Below, in pieces: positions 62,199 through 64,000 of a DNA stretch of 64,000 nucleotides. The DNA is from Pseudomonas brassicacearum (GTDB taxonomy: Bacteria > Pseudomonadota > Gammaproteobacteria > Pseudomonadales > Pseudomonadaceae): assembly GCF_000585995.1 (NCBI RefSeq), contig NZ_CP007410.1, forward strand, positions 6,069,001-6,133,000. The letters run 5' to 3'. The position numbers and the translations under genes are program-made. Position 1 is the stretch's first letter; each line of letters starts with the position of its first letter. A model generated the notes under the pieces. It was not told where the DNA came from. It searched no databases and saw only the letters and a list, made by a program, of their open reading frames with translations.

Positions 62199-63419
62199 TT
62201 AAGCCGCATCGCGCTTGGCTTCGTTGCGGTAAGCCTCTACCGCCGCGATCAAGGCTTGGAGAATCGCCGCACTGTCACCGATCACCGACAGGTCTGCCCG
62301 TTTGATCATGTCGCAGCCCGGGTCGAGATTGATCGCCACCACCTTGTCGCAGGCACCGATGCCTTGCAGGTGCTGGATCGCCCCGGAAATCCCCACGGCC
62401 ACGTAGACCCGCGCCGTGACCCAGGTGCCGGACGCGCCGACCTGACGGTCGCGAGCCATGAAACCATCGTCCACCGCCACCCGCGAAGCGCCCTCGGTGG
62501 CGCCCAGGGCCGCAGCGGTCTGGTGGAACAGCGCCCAATCCTTGACCCCGTTGCCGCCGGAGAAAATAAACTCGGCTTCGGCCATCGGGATCGCCCCCGG
62601 GTCCACCGCCACCGCGCCCAGGTCTTCGATACGCGACAAACTGCGCGCCACGCTTGTGGATAACTCCACCGGCAGGGCTTCGTGACGGGCTTCACTGACC
62701 GGCTCGGCGCATTCGGCCGCCGCCAGGATCAAGCGCGCCAATGGCCGGGCCAGGTCTTGCAGGCCTGCACCGGCGCGGCCAATGCATTCCTCGCCCTTGA
62801 CCTGCCAGACCCGCGTCGCCGGACGTTCGCCCAGTGCCGCCGCCAAGCGCCGGCCCAGTTCGCCACCACCGGTGCGGCTGTCGGGCAGCAACCAATGGCG
62901 AGGGTTGAATTGGTTATCCACAGCCCGCAGGCCCTGAACCCGTTGCTCCGGTGCATAACCGCTGAAGCCCTCACCTTCCAATACCAGCAAACGGTCGACA
63001 CCGGCCGTGGCGAAGGCGTTTTCCTTGTGCTCGCCGAATACCACGGCCAGCACCGCGCCGTCCGTACCTGCAAGCTGATGGGCCAGGCCCAACAGATCGC
63101 GGTCGTGGCTGCTGAGGCGACCACCGACCATGTCCGGCACCACGCTGATGTAGAACGCCGGTTGCGGCACCTGATGCAGCGGCAATTGCACTTCAGCGGC
63201 GGCGGTGCGCTTGCTCGCGCCACCCTGCTGGGCGCCGCTGCGGTCGATACGCTTGATGCCGTTGGGGCCGATGAAACCCACGCCGTGGACATTCTTGCGC
63301 AAGACACCGTTAGGCCCCATCCAGCTGTGCTGGACCGGTTGCATGGCCGCGTGCAGCGGGTGCAGGCGGTTACGGGCGATCCACTCGGCGCGAGGGTCGC
63401 GGCGGATGATGTCGCTCAT
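62199..63419 (-). CDS. Electron transfer flavoprotein alpha subunit (dimethylglycine-catabolism type)
   Basis: 406 residues, longer than the common ~310-residue ETF alpha because of an N-terminal extension (about 1-90, DPRAEWIARNRLHPLHAAMQ...). The C-terminal FAD domain has SGGNGVKDWALFHQTAAALGA, VGASGTWVTARVYVAVGISGAIQH and INLDPGCDMIKRADLSVIGD. Its start overlaps the dgcB stop (TAATG). Works with the beta subunit. Confidence 0.92.
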   Translation of the reverse strand: MSDIIRRDPRAEWIARNRLHPLHAAMQPVQHSWMGPNGVLRKNVHGVGFIGPNGIKRIDRSGAQQGGASKRTAAAEVQLPLHQVPQPAFYISVVPDMVGGRLSSHDRDLLGLAHQLAGTDGAVLAVVFGEHKENAFATAGVDRLLVLEGEGFSGYAPEQRVQGLRAVDNQFNPRHWLLPDSRTGGGELGRRLAAALGERPATRVWQVKGEECIGRAGAGLQDLARPLARLILAAAECAEPVSEARHEALPVELSTSVARSLSRIEDLGAVAVDPGAIPMAEAEFIFSGGNGVKDWALFHQTAAALGATEGASRVAVDDGFMARDRQVGASGTWVTARVYVAVGISGAIQHLQGIGACDKVVAINLDPGCDMIKRADLSVIGDSAAILQALIAAVEAYRNEAKRDAA

Positions 63420-64000
63420 TAATGCACCTCCGCAGGTTCACGTTTGGCCGGGGTCACTGGCTTGCTTGGGGTCGCGTCTTCGAGCAGCGCGTCGGCCACC
63501 AGTTCGGCGATGTCCTTGATCATTGGCCGAGGCTCGACCACGCCCTCAAGCATCGCAGTACATTGTGGACAGCCCACGGCCACCAGCTCGGCGCCGGTTT
63601 CGCGGATGTCTTCCATGCGCATGTCCGGAATGCGCTGCTTGCCCGGGATGTCGGTGATCGGCGCGCCGCCACCACCGCCGCAGCAACGCGAACGGAAACC
63701 GGAGCGCTGCATCTCCTTGACCTCGATGCCCAGCGCACGCAGCACTTGGCGCGGTGCCTCGTATTCGCCGTTGTAGCGACCCAGGTAGCACGGGTCGTGA
63801 TACGTCACGCTGTCGCCCTTGTGCTGGCCAAGGTTCAGGGCGCCGGCGTCGATGATTTCCGCCAGGTAGGTGCTGTGGTGCTGCACCAGGTAGTTGCCAT
63901 CGAAGGCGCCGTATTCGTTTTTCAGCACGTGGAAGCTGTGGGGGTCGCAGGTGACGATGCGGTTGAAGCTGTATTTGGCCAGGGTCTGGATGTTGCGTTT
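63419..64000 (-). CDS. dgcB: DgcB, iron-sulphur/CCG-domain subunit of dimethylglycine demethylase (3' part only)
   Basis: The last 193 codons plus stop; the frame stays open to the right edge, so the gene is cut by the window. A CCG (heterodisulphide-reductase-like) motif is present: YHDPCYLGRYNG, then RSRCCGGGGGAPITD and VGCPQCTAMLEG. In Pseudomonas DgcB acts with DgcA to demethylate dimethylglycine to sarcosine. The identification rests on the family and on the neighbouring ETF genes. Confidence 0.9.
   Translation of the reverse strand, partial: KRNIQTLAKYSFNRIVTCDPHSFHVLKNEYGAFDGNYLVQHHSTYLAEIIDAGALNLGQHKGDSVTYHDPCYLGRYNGEYEAPRQVLRALGIEVKEMQRSGFRSRCCGGGGGAPITDIPGKQRIPDMRMEDIRETGAELVAVGCPQCTAMLEGVVEPRPMIKDIAELVADALLEDATPSKPVTPAKREPAEVH

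Overview
This window looks like chromosomal DNA of a Pseudomonas of the P. fluorescens group. The evidence is GC-rich coding, a complete bioB-F-H-C-D run, creBCD, a FecI/FecR/TonB iron unit, a glycine-betaine/sarcosine block in the classic Pseudomonas order, and about 20 REP/REPIN-type palindromes. The genus call is strong; the species call is inference. I see no rRNA, tRNA, CRISPR array, prophage or insertion sequence.

Layout. 0-2.6 kb: edge of a membrane protein (probably a diguanylate cyclase) and a long acyl-CoA dehydrogenase with two PsrA-like operators. 2.6-7.7 kb: a small flagellar-axial-like protein and the biotin genes (minus strand), with a BirA-type operator over the bioB promoter. 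7.7-17 kb: comF, modE, a Tat-exported PhoX phosphatase, srkA, rarD, a GcvR-like ACT protein and malate synthase G. 17-20.5 kb: an orphan receiver, a cNMP/CBS/DUF294 protein and a DnaQ-like exonuclease. 20.5-26.3 kb: ECF sigma, FecR-type anti-sigma, siderophore receptor, PepSY protein and a 59-residue membrane protein. 26.5-28.6 kb: MFS transporter and glutathione transferase. 28.8-33.5 kb: creD, an esterase and creC-creB. 33.5-38.2 kb: retropepsin-like protease, acyltransferase, DUF2780 protein, several small exported or unknown proteins and a cold-shock protein, with two lux-box-like palindromes.

38.3-64 kb is a one-carbon/betaine catabolic region: fdhA-purU-soxG-soxA-soxD-soxB-glyA, a TraX-like protein, threonine aldolase, gbcB and gbcA, and then an ETF beta/alpha pair with dgcB at the right edge. 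Glycine betaine is demethylated by GbcAB, dimethylglycine by Dgc with its ETF, and sarcosine by SoxBDAG. The released C1 units are handled by GlyA, PurU and FdhA, and glycine feeds serine and threonine metabolism.

Between gbcA and the ETF/dgcB genes sits an unexplained three-gene unit: a ~1150-residue GMC oxidoreductase fused to an alpha/beta-hydrolase whose nucleophile position is cysteine, a membrane-anchored RoxA-like dihaem cytochrome c, and a metallophosphoesterase. Upstream of it is a >1 kb non-coding stretch. That stretch and its surroundings hold five copies, and the rarD/gcvR-like gap two more, of a 35-bp element made of two inverted DnaA-box-like 9-mers always separated by exactly 17 bases. 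These two items are the best candidates for undescribed biology here.
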